A stretch of DNA of 64,000 bases from DASTBU01 sp035711845 (GTDB taxonomy: Bacteria > Acidobacteriota > Vicinamibacteria > Vicinamibacterales > 2-12-FULL-66-21). Positions within the stretch are counted from its first letter, which is position 1. The number at the start of each line of letters is the position of its first letter. A program made the translations under genes and the position numbers. Under the pieces are notes generated by a model, which saw nothing but the letters and a program-made list of their open reading frames with translations, was not told where the DNA came from and made no database searches. Positions 63,001-64,000 of this stretch are shown piece after piece. Where the stretch lies: the NCBI GenBank assembly GCA_035711845.1, contig DASTBU010000084.1, forward strand, positions 124,001 to 188,000, in the 5' to 3' direction.

Positions 63001-63920
63001 AGGATGCCGGCTTCCGGAGGAACGCGGCGAACGCGGGCCTGGCAGCCAACTACTTCGTGGCGAATCCGGAGCTGCTCGGCGGCCTGGACATGACGCGAAA
63101 CGTCGGCCGATCCGACTACAACGCGCTGCAGCTCGAGCTGCGGCGCCGGCTGTCGCAGGGGCTGCAGTTCAACGCCAGCTACGCGTTCGGCAAGCAGATG
63201 GTGTCCTCGTTCCGGACCCATCGCCGCGACATCTTCATGGTGCGAGATACGGGCGACCCGGGTGACATCACGCATGTCTTCAAGCTGAACGCGGTGTACG
63301 ATCTGCCATTCGGACAGGGCCGCCGCTTCGGTGGCAACGTCAACGGCTTCGTGCATCGCCTCATCGGCGAGTGGTCGCTCAGCCTCGTCTCGCGCGTGCA
63401 GAGCGGCCGTCTCGTCGACTTTGGCAACGTCCGGCTGGTGGGCATGTCCGCCGACGAGCTGCAGGACGTCTTCAAGCTGCGGTTCGACGACGCCGGCAAG
63501 AAGGTGTGGACGCTGCCGCAGGACATCATCGACAACACCATTCGGGCGTTCAGCGTGAGCGCCACGTCGCCGACGGGGTACGGCGCGGGCGGAGCGCCCA
63601 GCGGCCGCTACTTCGCGCCGCCCAACGGTCCGAATTGCATCGAGGTCGACAACGGCTTCGAATATGGTGACTGCGGAGGCCGGTCGCTGGTCATCACCGG
63701 CCCGCTGCTCCAGCAACACGACGTCAGCGTGGCCAAGCGCGTGCGGGTGATCGGACGGACGAACTTCGAGTTCCGCCTCGAGATGCTGAACGCGTTCAAC
63801 CAGGCGAACTTCGTGCCCGTCGGCGGGATCGGCAACTCGGTCGCCAACTACCAGGTGACGGGACTGACCGGTACCAACACGAGTCGAACGATCCAGCTCG
63901 TCTCGCGCCTCAACTGGTAG
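60057..63920 (+). CDS. TonB-dependent outer-membrane receptor (Oar-like), copy B
   Basis: The 1287-residue receptor has a signal peptide (LVVCLFLGAAGPAFAQG), the regulatory-like domain (ISGVVVDTAGGVVPGADVQI), a plug (QINGLPRGVINITLDGVNIQ) and a barrel ending in SRLNW. Most of its length aligns with the 52366 receptor without large gaps, and the parts that differ are extracellular-type loops such as that near residues 510-540. This suggests duplication followed by ligand divergence. Confidence 0.93.
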   Translation: MKCRLVTLVVCLFLGAAGPAFAQGGTTSTISGVVVDTAGGVVPGADVQIKHNATGVTQSSVSNAEGAFSFPSLPVGTYTVTVTLQGFKTFVANDVVLTSGAPASVRALLEVGGLEEQIVVSSKSEIVQTQSTVVSSTINTNQIVKLPITSRSAMDFVTMLPGVTTAGGNRQSQINGLPRGVINITLDGVNIQDNTLRSTDGFFAIVSPRLDAIEEVTVTTATQEASAGQGAVQIKFVTRSGGNDFTGSGYHYYRSDKLNANTWFNNRNGVDKAELKQNQYGVRAGGPIVIPGLFDGRNKAFFFGNYEEFRQPSGVTRNRNILNAGAQQGIFTYTPTGGSAQTVNLLALAAANGQTSSADPVVARVLGDIRSAVGGGSIARIDDNLERFTFNVATDSIRRYPTSRIDYNFSDKHRFSNAFNYQYFTDFPDTLNNMDPTFPGFPISAGQKSERYSISNSLRSNLSSNLVNEGLVAWSGAPVTFFGELSPSNWSGSSTADQTGFRIVFPSTTGLNPVSANPTGGFNPQSRNASTLLIEDTLTWLRGRHSFTMGGSWTQYDLWLKNQQMVPNIQLGSNSATGANLVSGDPALGMFNQGNFPGASAAQLNQAQALYALVTGRIVSIGANAALSETSNEYEYLGNSVQRARMREAGFFIQDSWRLRPDLTINAGLRYELQFPFSPRNDSYSTATLESFCGISGTNPSTVCNLFQAGNMPGVHPTFIAFGKGTSAYETDYDNWAPSVGIAWTLKGSSGVLGHILGRNEGDSVLRGGFTRAFSREGMARFSDQFGGNPGVTINATRDAGRGNLGTLPLLFRETDRLGAPAFPARPEYPLTEVVTGDVNLLDPNLQVPYADSWTIGLQRTVGRDMAVEVRYVGTRSRDLWETQNFNEINIFDNGFLSEFRAAQANLQANVAAGLASSQGFRYRGPGTGTVPLPVMFGYFQGAGDPNNPAAYTSTNFTSNTFLTPLAMFNPNPFGFANSLNQDAGFRRNAANAGLAANYFVANPELLGGLDMTRNVGRSDYNALQLELRRRLSQGLQFNASYAFGKQMVSSFRTHRRDIFMVRDTGDPGDITHVFKLNAVYDLPFGQGRRFGGNVNGFVHRLIGEWSLSLVSRVQSGRLVDFGNVRLVGMSADELQDVFKLRFDDAGKKVWTLPQDIIDNTIRAFSVSATSPTGYGAGGAPSGRYFAPPNGPNCIEVDNGFEYGDCGGRSLVITGPLLQQHDVSVAKRVRVIGRTNFEFRLEMLNAFNQANFVPVGGIGNSVANYQVTGLTGTNTSRTIQLVSRLNW

Positions 63921-64000
63921 CGTCACCGCTCAACGCGCGCGGCGACAGGTGGGCAGCCTCCTGCCGCCGCGCGTTCCGCCGCCCGCTCTCCGCTTTCCGC

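Noticed and set aside
1..64000. CRISPR array, rRNA or insertion sequence
   Set aside because: No regularly spaced direct repeats, ribosomal RNA sequence or transposase gene were seen anywhere in the window.

Overview
This is a single high-GC chromosomal window that looks like Acidobacteriota, most likely class Vicinamibacteria. The clues are: a secreted VWFA-related protein of the acidobacterial type; three very large Oar-like TonB receptors with an N-terminal carboxypeptidase-regulatory-like domain and no SusD partner; a CarD-family regulator; a LytS/LytR-type sensor-regulator pair; and many intergenic short inverted-repeat clusters. The lineage is an inference from gene content. There are no rRNA genes, no CRISPR array and no insertion sequence. 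One tRNA gene, tRNA-Leu(CAA), is present at 51553-51641.

Region 1 (1-23 kb) is mostly housekeeping. It holds a polytopic membrane protein, a PmtA-like lipid methyltransferase, a homocysteine methyltransferase/MTHFR fusion, a phosphoesterase and a stand-alone NuoI. A tightly coupled run then encodes a sensor kinase, a LytTR regulator and signal peptidase I. After it come an acyl-CoA synthetase, a 2-hydroxyacid dehydrogenase, moaC, rex, an OPT transporter with an overlapping secreted protein, a DUF4126 protein, PlsC, CarD, an exported methyltransferase, an ATP-grasp ligase and the 2-oxoacid:ferredoxin oxidoreductase pair korAB.

Region 2 (23.3-27.0 kb) is a two-gene unit. A HEAT-repeat protein is translationally coupled to an HD-GYP phosphodiesterase, and both appear to carry the same unnamed N-terminal domain.

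Region 3 (27.1-47.4 kb) is a complete L-arabinose/arabinan utilization locus. It encodes a xylulokinase-like FGGY kinase, a LacI regulator, a HAD phosphatase, AraD, AraB and a TIM-barrel isomerase-like protein. It also encodes GH51 alpha-L-arabinofuranosidase, a TonB receptor, GH127 beta-L-arabinofuranosidase, aldose 1-epimerase and a three-part sugar ABC importer. LacI-type operators (TGTAANCGNTTACA) lie in the two divergent promoter regions, at 36130-36171 and 43828-43841, and tie the locus into one regulon. No classical araA is present, so the TIM-barrel protein is the candidate isomerase.

Region 4 (47.4-64 kb) holds a PH-domain protein, the VWFA protein, an S9 peptidase and tRNA-Leu. These are followed by two paralogous ~1,290-residue TonB receptors that share a conserved upstream leader. 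Between the receptors lie a GT2 glycosyltransferase and a membrane/TPR protein.

Several genes (nuoI, the exported methyltransferase, the acyl-CoA synthetase and lacI) have a -10 box ending exactly 6 nt before the start codon. That geometry predicts leaderless mRNAs.
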